A stretch of 64,000 nucleotides of DNA. Origin: Leptospiraceae bacterium. GTDB taxonomy: Bacteria; Spirochaetota; Leptospiria; Leptospirales; Leptospiraceae. The stretch covers positions 62,001 through 126,000 of the forward strand of contig JAKRSH010000014.1 of NCBI GenBank assembly GCA_022402465.1. Direction: 5' to 3'. The notes below the pieces were generated by a model that saw nothing but the letters and a program-made list of their open reading frames with translations, did not search any database and had not been told where the DNA came from. Of the stretch, positions 1 through 7,497 are shown piece by piece. The translations under genes were made by a program, and so were the position numbers. The number at the start of each line of letters is the position of its first letter. Position 1 is the stretch's first letter.

Positions 1-1101
1 AGGTGCGATATTAACAAACCACTGCGTGGAAAGTAAAGGCTCAATTACAGCACCACCTCTCGTATTGTGTCCAACTGCATGAGTGTGATTTTCAATTTTA
101 TCAATAAGGCCAAGCTTTTCTAAATCTGCGACCACCTTCTTTCTTGCTTCAAAACGATCCAAGCCAGCATACTCACCACATAACTCGTTTAAGCTTCCAT
201 CCAAATTCATAATCAATACTGGCTTTAGACCTAACCTCTGCCCAGCTTCAAAGTCATTTAAATCATGAGCAGGAGTAATCTTCACCAAACCAGATCCGAA
301 CTCTTGTTCTACGAAACTATCCATTAGGAGTGGAATCTGTCGATTGGTCAATGGAAGTTGAATACTTTTGCCTGCGAGCTTAGAATATCGAATATCATTT
401 GGATTCGCACAAACTGCAACATCACCAAACATGGTTTCTGGACGAGTTGTTGCAACAACAGCAAAACCAGATCCATCTACAAATGGGTATTTGATATGAT
501 ACAATTTGCCATGCTTTTCCTTGTATTCTACTTCTATATCAGAAATTGCAGTCTTGGATACAGGGCACCAGTTGATAATTCTTTCCCCTCGATAAATCAA
601 GCCATCATCGTAGAGATTTTTGAAAACTTTGATTACTGCCTTAGACAAGCCTTCATCAAAGGTAAATCTTGCCTTACTCCAATCTACTGATTCACCGAGT
701 AACCTTTGTTGGTTGGTAATTTGTCCGCCAGAATGAGCCTTCCAATCCCAAACCTTTTTTATAAAATCTTCTCTGGTAAAATCTGTACGTTTTGCACCCT
801 CTTTGGCAAGTTCGCGCTCAACAACCATCTGAGTTGCAATTCCTGCATGGTCCATTCCAGGTATCCAAACAGTTGATTTCCCTTTCTTACGTTCCAAGCG
901 AATGATGATATCTTGGATGGTATGATTTAGAGCATGACCTATATGCAGAAATCCCGTGACATTGGGAGGTGGAATCACGACAGAAAAATTTCCGTTCTGG
1001 GAATTTGGACTAGGTGAGAAAGCCTGCTTCTCTTCCCATGTATCTCGCCATTTTTTCTCTACAGATTCGGGTTCATAACGATCGCTGATATTTTTCTTCA
1101 T
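1..1101 (-). CDS. valS: Valine--tRNA ligase, N-terminal part (runs off the window)
   Basis: Class I aminoacyl-tRNA synthetase that charges tRNA-Val with valine in the cytoplasm. The frame is open from an ATG at 1101 to the left edge, so about 367 N-terminal residues are present and the C-terminal part is outside the window; this is why it is missing from the ORF track. The start [18 protein letters not shown] is typical of ValS. The ATP-binding HIGH motif is visible in [14 protein letters not shown], followed by [13 protein letters not shown]. The editing (CP1) domain is recognisable in [16 protein letters not shown] and [13 protein letters not shown]. It is transcribed divergently from the small gene at 1216. 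The family call is secure; the KMSKS motif lies beyond the edge. Confidence 0.97.
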   Translation of the reverse strand, partial: MKKNISDRYEPESVEKKWRDTWEEKQAFSPSPNSQNGNFSVVIPPPNVTGFLHIGHALNHTIQDIIIRLERKKGKSTVWIPGMDHAGIATQMVVERELAKEGAKRTDFTREDFIKKVWDWKAHSGGQITNQQRLLGESVDWSKARFTFDEGLSKAVIKVFKNLYDDGLIYRGERIINWCPVSKTAISDIEVEYKEKHGKLYHIKYPFVDGSGFAVVATTRPETMFGDVAVCANPNDIRYSKLAGKSIQLPLTNRQIPLLMDSFVEQEFGSGLVKITPAHDLNDFEAGQRLGLKPVLIMNLDGSLNELCGEYAGLDRFEARKKVVADLEKLGLIDKIENHTHAVGHNTRGGAVIEPLLSTQWFVNIAP

Positions 1102-1215
1102 AGTTTGTGCTAATTTCTCTTGGAAGTCTCGTTCTACAGTAATTTTGGTCGAGACCTAGGGTCAAGAAGCTATATGTACCTTGACCTAAAAAAGCATATT
1201 CTGGAACCTGTTCCC

Positions 1216-1365
1216 ATGAACGCAAAAACTGTAAAACTTCTTAAAAAATTCGCGACCCTGAAAGGAATTTCTGATAAACAAATCAAACGTGAATGGCTAG
1301 GTAAATCCCCTGTTGAGAAAGATAAGAAAAAACAAGAAATCCTGAAAGAACTTACTAAGGCTTAA
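1216..1365 (+). CDS. Small basic conserved-looking protein, unknown function
   Basis: A 49-residue lysine-rich protein (MNAKTVKLLKKFATLKG...). It reads as helical and charged, with no signal peptide, membrane segment or known motif. The ORF track extends it to a TTG at 1120, but the extra N-terminus looks non-coding and overlaps the valS promoter side. ATG 1216 has GGAA about 10 bases upstream; ATG 1174 is the other option. Similar short proteins beginning with an AKT-KLLKK stretch occur in Leptospira as I recall them, which is memory rather than a search. It is divergent from valS and 27 bases ahead of the Kunitz-lipoprotein gene, so the two may be cotranscribed. Function unknown. Confidence 0.5.
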   Translation: MNAKTVKLLKKFATLKGISDKQIKREWLGKSPVEKDKKKQEILKELTKA

Positions 1366-1392
1366 GACTTTTCCTTCTTCAAATAGGAAACT

Positions 1393-1701
1393 TTGATTTT
1401 GTTACTTGATCCAACTAAAGCATCTACCAAAATTTCCTATACTATTCTACTTTTATTATCTGTATTTTTCTCTCAACAAGCTTGCTCCGATGGGAAGAAA
1501 TCGAAACCCATAGAGAAAGCTGAAATACAAATTGACAAAGAGAGATGTACACTTCGTCCTAATCCTGGTCCTTGCAAGGCTATGTTTACTGGTTATTATT
1601 ACAATCATTCCAAAACGTCTTGCCAAGAATTTGTTTATGGAGGTTGCCAAGGCAGTCTCCCTTTTAAAACTCTAGAAGATTGTGAAAAAAGCTGTCTATG
1701 A
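1393..1701 (+). CDS. Kunitz/BPTI-type protease-inhibitor lipoprotein
   Basis: A 102-residue exported protein. An N-terminal hydrophobic stretch ends in a spirochete-style lipobox (FFSQQAC, Cys31), then a short charged linker, then one complete Kunitz domain at residues 52-101. Six cysteines at 52, 61, 77, 85, 97 and 101 match the BPTI spacing 9-16-8-13-4 except for one residue (12 instead of 13). The reactive loop reads GPCKA, as in bovine BPTI, so P1 is Lys62, predicting inhibition of trypsin-like serine proteases. YYYN and FVYGGC are the other family hallmarks. The TTG start has AGGAAA just upstream. The 3' end overlaps the MATE gene by 20 bases, so they are probably cotranscribed. Family assignment is very firm; target and surface location are inferred. 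Confidence 0.88.
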   Translation: MILLLDPTKASTKISYTILLLLSVFFSQQACSDGKKSKPIEKAEIQIDKERCTLRPNPGPCKAMFTGYYYNHSKTSCQEFVYGGCQGSLPFKTLEDCEKSCL

Positions 1702-3016
1702 TTTTATCTTCCCTGATCCGCTAGTATTTCGTTTTTTTCATCTAACACTACTTAATCTAATATCAAATCTATCCATTCCCTTAGTTGGAATTGCAGATAC
1801 CATCTTTTTGGGGAGATTTACAAGTTCTGAACATATAGCTGGAGTTGCCCTTGGTATCGTGCTTTTTGAATATCTGTATTGGGGATTATCCTTTCTCAGA
1901 ATGGGAACAACTGGAACTACTGCAATACAAACTGGACTTGGAAATGAACTTGGCGTACAATTAGTACTACTTCGCTCCATAATCATTGCACTTATTTTAG
2001 GAATAACAATTGTAATTCTGTCTCCATGGATAGAACAACTAGGTTTTACACTACAAGTTGGCGATGATCGAATTAAGACGATTGGAATATCTTATTTCCG
2101 TTCGCGTATTTGGGATGCTCCTTTTACCTTGATGAATTTTGTGATAGTTGGTTGGCTTCTTGGAAAAGCAAGAAGCGATCTTGTTCTCATCGCTATGATC
2201 ACAGGAAATCTTGCAAATATTCTTTTAGATTATCTCTTCTTAAAAGAGTTAGGAATGCAAGCTGATGGAGTTGGCCTAGCTTCTGCCTTAGCGCAGGTGA
2301 TTCAATTTCTATTATCTTTGATTCTAGTTCGAAATGTATTTTCCAATCTAGTCGAAGCACTAAGTTTCAAATTAGTCTTAAAAAAAAGAGAATTCCTAAG
2401 TCTACTTTCTTTCAATAAAGATATATTTATACGAACCGCTTTTCTCATTGTAACATTTTCTTTGTTTCGAAATTTTTCATCTTCCATTGGCGTATCTACT
2501 CTTACTGTTAACTCTATTCTTTTTCAATTTATGTTGGTCTATGCTTTTTTCATCGATGGTTCAGGCTATGCTATTGAAACTTTGGCTGGTGATTTATTTG
2601 GAAGAGGAAAGATTGCTGAAGTAAAGAAATTAATTCGAATAGGCTTGAGTTTCTCTTTTTTGGTTGCTGCAAGTTTAGTATTGATATTGTCTATTTTTCC
2701 TGTACAGATTGTAACAATAATATCCAAAGAGGCAAATCTAGTTCATGATTTAATTGATATGCTTCCTTGGGTTTACCCTGTACTTTTTCTAGGTGGCTTT
2801 GCTTTTGTTTATGATGGATTATTTCTTGGACTTGTAAAAGGTAAAATTCTACGCAATTCTATGATTCTAAGTTCTATTCTCTTTTTTCTACCTGTAGCAA
2901 TTCTTGGGTTGTATTGGAAATCCAATCCTATCATATGGATTTCTATGAGTACTTATATGCTAGGAAGAACAATCACACTTGCTTATTCTGCTAGGACAAT
3001 TCTATGCACCACATAG
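1682..3016 (+). CDS. MATE-family multidrug/toxin efflux transporter (DinF-like)
   Basis: A 444-residue inner-membrane protein with about 12 hydrophobic segments, the usual length for MATE exporters, which expel organic cations or drugs in exchange for Na+ or H+. The N-terminal pattern (LNLISNLSIPLVGIADTIFLGR) and the repeated architecture (second half starting near FNKDIFIRTAFLIVTFSLF) fit the DinF-like branch. The GTG start lies inside the 3' end of the Kunitz gene (20-base overlap) and the 3' end overlaps the VOC gene by 13 bases, which indicates a tight three-gene unit. Substrate unknown. Confidence 0.9.
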   Translation: MKKAVYDFIFPDPLVFRFFHLTLLNLISNLSIPLVGIADTIFLGRFTSSEHIAGVALGIVLFEYLYWGLSFLRMGTTGTTAIQTGLGNELGVQLVLLRSIIIALILGITIVILSPWIEQLGFTLQVGDDRIKTIGISYFRSRIWDAPFTLMNFVIVGWLLGKARSDLVLIAMITGNLANILLDYLFLKELGMQADGVGLASALAQVIQFLLSLILVRNVFSNLVEALSFKLVLKKREFLSLLSFNKDIFIRTAFLIVTFSLFRNFSSSIGVSTLTVNSILFQFMLVYAFFIDGSGYAIETLAGDLFGRGKIAEVKKLIRIGLSFSFLVAASLVLILSIFPVQIVTIISKEANLVHDLIDMLPWVYPVLFLGGFAFVYDGLFLGLVKGKILRNSMILSSILFFLPVAILGLYWKSNPIIWISMSTYMLGRTITLAYSARTILCTT

Positions 3017-3360
3017 CAATTACTACATCTAACTTAGAAGAGATGGGAAAATTCTACCAACAACTTCCTGGACTCATTGTCCAACAAGCGAATCTAGATA
3101 TTAGTGGTAGAATGCGATCGCTTTGGTTCCAAGTAGAACATCAGAATTCAACTCTCATGATAGAAAGGGACAGTATTTCTAAGGCTCCCGCTGCATTTGT
3201 ACTTTCTCTGAAAGACTCAGGGAAGACGGAACAAGAAATTGAATCCTTGGATTTGGCTTGGGATGGAAGGACTGATTTTACCCTTTACTTCCGTGATCCA
3301 GATGGCAATAAACTAGGCTATAGCAATTATCCGGATCATTGGAATTCCGATCTAATCTGA
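3004..3360 (+). CDS. VOC-superfamily (glyoxalase/bleomycin-resistance fold) protein
   Basis: A 118-residue cytoplasmic protein starting MHHIAITTSNLEEMGKFYQQLPG, the classic first beta-alpha unit of the vicinal oxygen chelate fold, and ending with the hallmark FRDPDGNKLGYSNYP. VOC members are metal-dependent lyases, dioxygenases or drug-binding proteins. Candidate metal ligands are His at the start and Glu or Tyr in the last strand, but the set is not complete enough to name a reaction. It overlaps the MATE gene and runs convergent into the photolyase gene, with 25 bases of 3' overlap. Likely last gene of the Kunitz-MATE-VOC unit. Confidence 0.82.
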   Translation: MHHIAITTSNLEEMGKFYQQLPGLIVQQANLDISGRMRSLWFQVEHQNSTLMIERDSISKAPAAFVLSLKDSGKTEQEIESLDLAWDGRTDFTLYFRDPDGNKLGYSNYPDHWNSDLI

Positions 3361-5033
3361 TTCGCTTTAAGGGATATTTGCTGCTTTTTGTCTTTATCAA
3401 ATGAATTCCATCTACTAACTGCAAAATCTACTCTTCCTTGTTTTTTATAAAGTTCAAGATTCCTTCCTATGAAATCCCAATAGAGTGCATTAAAAGGACA
3501 GGCATCTTCTTCTAATAATCCTGTTGCTTTGTATTTACAAGATTTACAGTATTCAGGGCCCATCTTTTTGATATAATTAGCAGACGAAATGTACGGCTTA
3601 GTTGCACAGATTCCTCCATCTGCGTACGTTCCCATACCTACAACATTCGGAGTCACTACCCATTCAAATGCATCTATGTATGCAATCCAGAACCACTCAT
3701 TTAACTCATGTGGATCCACAAGCATAAGATTTGCAAAATTCGAAAGAACCATAAGTCTCGTTATATGATGGCTGTAACCTCTCTTGATCACTAGTTCAAC
3801 AGTTGAATCTAAACACTTTAAACCAGAATTCTTTCCCCAATACAAACCAGGCAAGGGATTCTTATGCTTGAGTGAATTGGCTTTTTTGTAATTCATTTCA
3901 TTTTCCAAGAAGATAAGCCGCATATACTCTCGCCAACCAATGATTTGGCGAATAAATCCTTCTAAGGAAGCAAGAGGAATTTCTTCGGAAGTATTGTATC
4001 TTAATTCATATTCTTTCACACAAAATTGAACAACTTCATAAGGATGCAATAAACCAAGGTGTATGAGTGGACTAAGCAAGGAATGAAAGAGATAAGGCTC
4101 TTCTATGGACATTGCATCTTCATATTTTCCAAAATGAATTAAGAGGTTTCGTGCAAAATGACCAAGCCAATGCAAAGCCTCTTTTCTATCAACCGGCCAC
4201 TGAAAATTTTCTAAGCTACCGAATGATTTTGGGTAGCGCCTAGAAATGAGCTCTGCTACCTCTTGGCTGATTTCATCAAGCTTCACCCATGCTTGCGCCA
4301 ATGGGATAGGATCTGTTTTCTTCCAATTAGATCGATTCTCATGATCTAAATTCCATTTTCCACCTAATGGTTTATAGCTGATATTTTTATTACTTTTAGT
4401 TTGTTTGGAATCTTCCAATAGTAATTGAAATTTAATTCGCATCTTACGATAGAAGGTTTCATGAAGATATTTCGAACCTTGGGGAAAAATTTCTCGAAAC
4501 TCATCTCGATTACAAAGATACAAATTATTTGTATGAAATTTCATCCATTTGCAATCGGAAAATGGATGCGCGACCTCAGGCTCTTGTATATCTAAGCAGT
4601 GAATTTCATTTATAGCAAATTCTTTTTTTATTTCAAGAAGACTAGCTGCATAATCAAGTTCAGAATATTTATAGAGAATCTGAAATCCCATCTCTCCTAA
4701 TTGCTTTGCAAAATGTCTCATCGCACTCAGAAGAAGTACGAGCTTTTGTTTATGGTAAGGTCTTCGATTTGGCTTAGCGGAAGTCTCGACAAAGAGGAAG
4801 CAGATTGATTCTCTTTCCTTTGCTCTTGAATTAGAATCTTGTTGCTGAGTAAATAAGGTGGAAACCTTATCATCTAAGTCCAAATTCGATTTTTCAGATT
4901 TCGATAAATAAGGGAATATCAATTGATTGTAAAATGAAATTTGATCAAAGGGTATAAAAATCCATCTGTCTATAGGAGCTGCTTTCTTCGATTTACTTGG
5001 ATGGAAGTTTTGGATTAATGAATAGAACGACAT
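3336..5033 (-). CDS. FeS-type bacterial cryptochrome / (6-4) photolyase (PhrB-like)
   Basis: FAD-binding flavoprotein of the photolyase-cryptochrome superfamily, FeS-BCP branch, whose studied members repair (6-4) photoproducts in light. The C-terminal half carries GYSHHITRLMVLSNFANLM, then GGICATKPY and EYCKSCKY...ACPFNALYWDF. Four cysteines at about residues 407, 493, 496 and 510 match the spacing of the [4Fe-4S] ligands of PhrB. At about 565 residues it is somewhat longer than the roughly 500-residue family members, with extra N-terminal sequence. I prefer ATG 5033 to the TTG at 5069 because the N-terminus then begins MSFYSLIQNF. It overlaps the ATP-grasp gene upstream by 19 bases and is the last gene of a three-gene minus-strand operon. 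Confidence 0.88.
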   Translation of the reverse strand: MSFYSLIQNFHPSKSKKAAPIDRWIFIPFDQISFYNQLIFPYLSKSEKSNLDLDDKVSTLFTQQQDSNSRAKERESICFLFVETSAKPNRRPYHKQKLVLLLSAMRHFAKQLGEMGFQILYKYSELDYAASLLEIKKEFAINEIHCLDIQEPEVAHPFSDCKWMKFHTNNLYLCNRDEFREIFPQGSKYLHETFYRKMRIKFQLLLEDSKQTKSNKNISYKPLGGKWNLDHENRSNWKKTDPIPLAQAWVKLDEISQEVAELISRRYPKSFGSLENFQWPVDRKEALHWLGHFARNLLIHFGKYEDAMSIEEPYLFHSLLSPLIHLGLLHPYEVVQFCVKEYELRYNTSEEIPLASLEGFIRQIIGWREYMRLIFLENEMNYKKANSLKHKNPLPGLYWGKNSGLKCLDSTVELVIKRGYSHHITRLMVLSNFANLMLVDPHELNEWFWIAYIDAFEWVVTPNVVGMGTYADGGICATKPYISSANYIKKMGPEYCKSCKYKATGLLEEDACPFNALYWDFIGRNLELYKKQGRVDFAVSRWNSFDKDKKQQISLKANQIRSEFQ

Positions 5034-6130
5034 ACCTGATCCATATATTCTATATAGACGATTTTCCAAGGATCATTTTCATTAAAGGAAAGAATTAATT
5101 CATAGTCAGGATGAGGATCAATCTTTTGGTTTGAATGGAGAAGTACAATTCCAGTTTGTTTCGGTAAATTTTGCAACCAATGTTTGGATAATTTTCGCTT
5201 CTGCATGATTTCATATCCAATGCGACCCATCGTATAGCGAAAATTAATTTCTGATCTTAATCTTTGAATTCCATCATCACATATAAAACCGTCTATTGAT
5301 ATCGGACCTTCATAATTTTCTGAATCAATAAATTTTTGCCAAGAATCAACAAAAGGGTAAATTTCATTATAAAGTCGTTTTACTTTATTGTACCATTCTG
5401 GCTTTTCTCTCGGATAATAGAAACTTCCTTTGTAATTGAAGTCTTTTCCTATCAGCATCTCAGCAATATCCAATAGTTCAATTTTTTCTCGGCTAACATG
5501 AATAAGAATTCCAAAATCCAAAATCCTATTGGCTTGATAAACTTCCATCACGGCTGGATAAGGAATGCGGTTCAATTTAAAATTTTCTTTGGCTGACTGC
5601 CACACAACATGTCCATTTCCTGAATTACTTAAGGCTTCTTTAATAATTATTGGACATTTTGTATTTTCTGCGAATTCTATGATATCTTCTGGAGAATATG
5701 CTATTTTAATACTTTCATCACCGTAGCTTATTTGTTTAGAAAATTTAGCCTGTTCAACTTTGGAATTGAGAAATGCAGATGATCTCCAAATATTTTCATC
5801 CAAATTAATTTCATTGGCTATAAGCGAGTGAACTTTACCGAATTCGATTAGTTCAGCATCCGAATCTATAAATGGTAGATTCTTATTGACTAAGGAAATT
5901 GGCTGACCGAATTCCCATTTACGTTCCAGCCAATGGTCTTGCAACTCTTGGGGAATTCTTCCATTCATTACAACAAAATCCTTGGAATTTGCTAGCGGAA
6001 GAAAAACCTTTTGATAGAAGTATATACGAGAAAGCTTAGATTTATTCCAATCAGGTAACCTTCCTATGGTAAGAAGAGAACTTAATTCTTTCTCAAACCA
6101 AGGATTGAAAGAATAAACTTTTTGTTTCAG
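5015..6130 (-). CDS. ATP-grasp family protein, apparent CTG start
   Basis: The conservative ORF starts at ATG 5968 (317 aa), but the frame stays open and looks coding upstream: VYSFNPWFEKELSS and LPDWNKSKLSRIYFYQK precede MNGRIPQEL. The only start-like codon in that stretch is CTG at 6130, overlapping the stop of the preceding gene as CTGA; this would give 371 aa. The ATP-grasp core is suggested by CPIIIKEALSNSGNGHVVW (nucleotide-binding loop) and by ISIDGFICDDG...RSEINFRYTMGR (acidic and Asn metal-binding region). Such proteins ligate a carboxylate to an amine or thiol; the substrate is unknown. Middle gene between the DegT-like protein and the FeS photolyase, overlapping both. An AAGGA ten bases before ATG 5968 leaves the shorter start possible. 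Confidence 0.72.
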   Translation of the reverse strand: MKQKVYSFNPWFEKELSSLLTIGRLPDWNKSKLSRIYFYQKVFLPLANSKDFVVMNGRIPQELQDHWLERKWEFGQPISLVNKNLPFIDSDAELIEFGKVHSLIANEINLDENIWRSSAFLNSKVEQAKFSKQISYGDESIKIAYSPEDIIEFAENTKCPIIIKEALSNSGNGHVVWQSAKENFKLNRIPYPAVMEVYQANRILDFGILIHVSREKIELLDIAEMLIGKDFNYKGSFYYPREKPEWYNKVKRLYNEIYPFVDSWQKFIDSENYEGPISIDGFICDDGIQRLRSEINFRYTMGRIGYEIMQKRKLSKHWLQNLPKQTGIVLLHSNQKIDPHPDYELILSFNENDPWKIVYIEYMDQVCRSIH

Positions 6131-7224
6131 TAAATTCTTCGAATAGCTGTTGCAATCCTTTGTACATTATCCTTTGTTAGATTAGGATAAACAGGAATAC
6201 AATGTGCTTTTTGGTACAATCTTTCTGCATTTGGAAAATCAGATCGATTCAACTCAAGTATAGAATGTAAGGGCTCTTCAATGATACGACTTGTACCAAT
6301 GTGAATTGATTCAAAATAACGTTTTGTTTCATCATAACTTCCAGAAGATACAACAATTGGAAATCGATTGAAGGTATCTTCTATAGGATGGGAGAAATAG
6401 GTTTCAATTCGAGATGAGCTCACCGCTTGAAGATAGGATTGAGCAATTTTTTTCTTACGATCTAATAATACTCCTATCTTTGATAGCTGTTCAATACCCA
6501 AGGCAGCTTGGTAATCAATGAGATTGTAATCGTATTTAGCTTGTTCTACTACACTCACTTTGGAACGCCCAGAAACCATAGAACGCAAGCTTTGGTTTAA
6601 AGCAGAATCATTTGTTACAACCATAGCACCATTTCCAGTAGTAATGATGCTCTCCACTTGAAGTGAACATATTGAAATTGTTCCTTGTTTACCAACTGTG
6701 ACTCGTTCGCTGGTGGCTCCAATTACCTCAGAGAAATCTTCAATACAAGTAATACCTTCAGGTATAGAATACTCACTAGCATCAAGAATACAACCAAAGG
6801 TGTGATCTAAGATAATAAGTTTGGGATTGAAATCTTGAATTGCTGATTGGAATTTTTCCTTGTCCATATGAAAGGAATTTTTTGCAACATCTACAATAAT
6901 GGGAGTAGCTTTCAGTAAGAAGATTGCATCTAAAGCCTGAATAGGAGCCAAAGAAGATAAGAGAACCTTATCTCCAGCACCAATCTGTAATGTTTGTAAT
7001 GCGATGTGATAAGCAGAAGTAAGACTGTTCATGCTTAGCGTGTGTTTGAATCGGAATGTTGTTGAAAATAATTTTTCGAATTTTTCCACCATAAGTCCTG
7101 TCGAAAGATTATCATCAACAAGGCATTCAAGAACTCCTTTGATGTCTTCTTTCGAGAGTGTGGGTTTCAAATATTCAATTGCGATATTTTTTTTCTGAGT
7201 TCTCTCTAGTAAATCCGCAGCCAT
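6127..7224 (-). CDS. DegT/DnrJ/EryC1-fold protein lacking the PLP lysine
   Basis: A 365-residue protein with the fold of DegT/DnrJ/EryC1/StrS sugar aminotransferases: LKPTLSKEDIKGVLECL, the substrate/cofactor region GAGDKVLLSSLAPIQALDAI, then CIEDFSEVIGA (Asp163 in the PLP-nitrogen position) and a C-terminal PVYPNLTKDNVQRI. In the family the PLP-binding lysine sits six residues into an S-F-x-x-x-K-x-(L/I)-T-T-G pattern. Here the segment reads SLQVESIITTGNG, placing Ser192 where Lys is expected. A Schiff-base aminotransferase reaction is therefore unlikely; a sugar dehydratase-like or non-catalytic role is possible. ATG 7224 has AAGGA seven bases upstream. First gene of the operon leading to the ATP-grasp protein and photolyase. 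Confidence 0.78.
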   Translation of the reverse strand: MAADLLERTQKKNIAIEYLKPTLSKEDIKGVLECLVDDNLSTGLMVEKFEKLFSTTFRFKHTLSMNSLTSAYHIALQTLQIGAGDKVLLSSLAPIQALDAIFLLKATPIIVDVAKNSFHMDKEKFQSAIQDFNPKLIILDHTFGCILDASEYSIPEGITCIEDFSEVIGATSERVTVGKQGTISICSLQVESIITTGNGAMVVTNDSALNQSLRSMVSGRSKVSVVEQAKYDYNLIDYQAALGIEQLSKIGVLLDRKKKIAQSYLQAVSSSRIETYFSHPIEDTFNRFPIVVSSGSYDETKRYFESIHIGTSRIIEEPLHSILELNRSDFPNAERLYQKAHCIPVYPNLTKDNVQRIATAIRRIY

Positions 7225-7455
7225 TCCAACATCCTTCTTCCCTATTCAATGAGACATAATCTCTTAGGGATTTTTTATTTCAACCCTAATTCTAGCCCTT
7301 AAAAGTACAAGGTTTTTCTTATCCAAACTAGAAAAAACTTAGCATTTTCGATCCAAAAGCATGTTTTCCCTCCAAATAGGTGGAAAATACAGAATTGAAT
7401 GAGCGAATTTTTCATTTCGCGAAAGACTGTGAATGAAAATCTTAGTTCAAATCCA

Positions 7456-7479
7456 AGCCACCTCCTTAAGGGGGTGGCT
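7456..7479 (+). promoter_or_regulatory. GC-rich leader hairpin carrying a paired SD/anti-SD sequence
   Basis: A ten-base-pair stem (AGCCACCTCC with GGGGGTGGCT, one G-U pair) closed by a TTAA loop, unusually GC-rich here. It ends 18 bases before the avtA ATG at 7498. The left arm and loop contain CACCTCCTTA, the same as the 3' tail of 16S rRNA, and the right arm is SD-like. No T-run follows, so it is not an intrinsic terminator. It may control avtA translation or mRNA stability; function inferred. Confidence 0.5.
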
Positions 7480-7497
7480 AAGTTTATATCAATCTCC

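Noticed and set aside
358-690. 110-aa plus-strand ORF at 358-690
   Set aside because: It lies opposite the strongly supported valS reading frame and has no SD or family features; it is a shadow.
1120-1215. TTG start of the 81-aa ORF
   Set aside because: The first 32 codons read as non-coding and overlap the intergenic region next to valS; ATG 1216 is preferred.
7399-7497. Extended N-terminus of the avtA ORF
   Set aside because: No AvtA family member has it and it would translate through a GC-rich hairpin.
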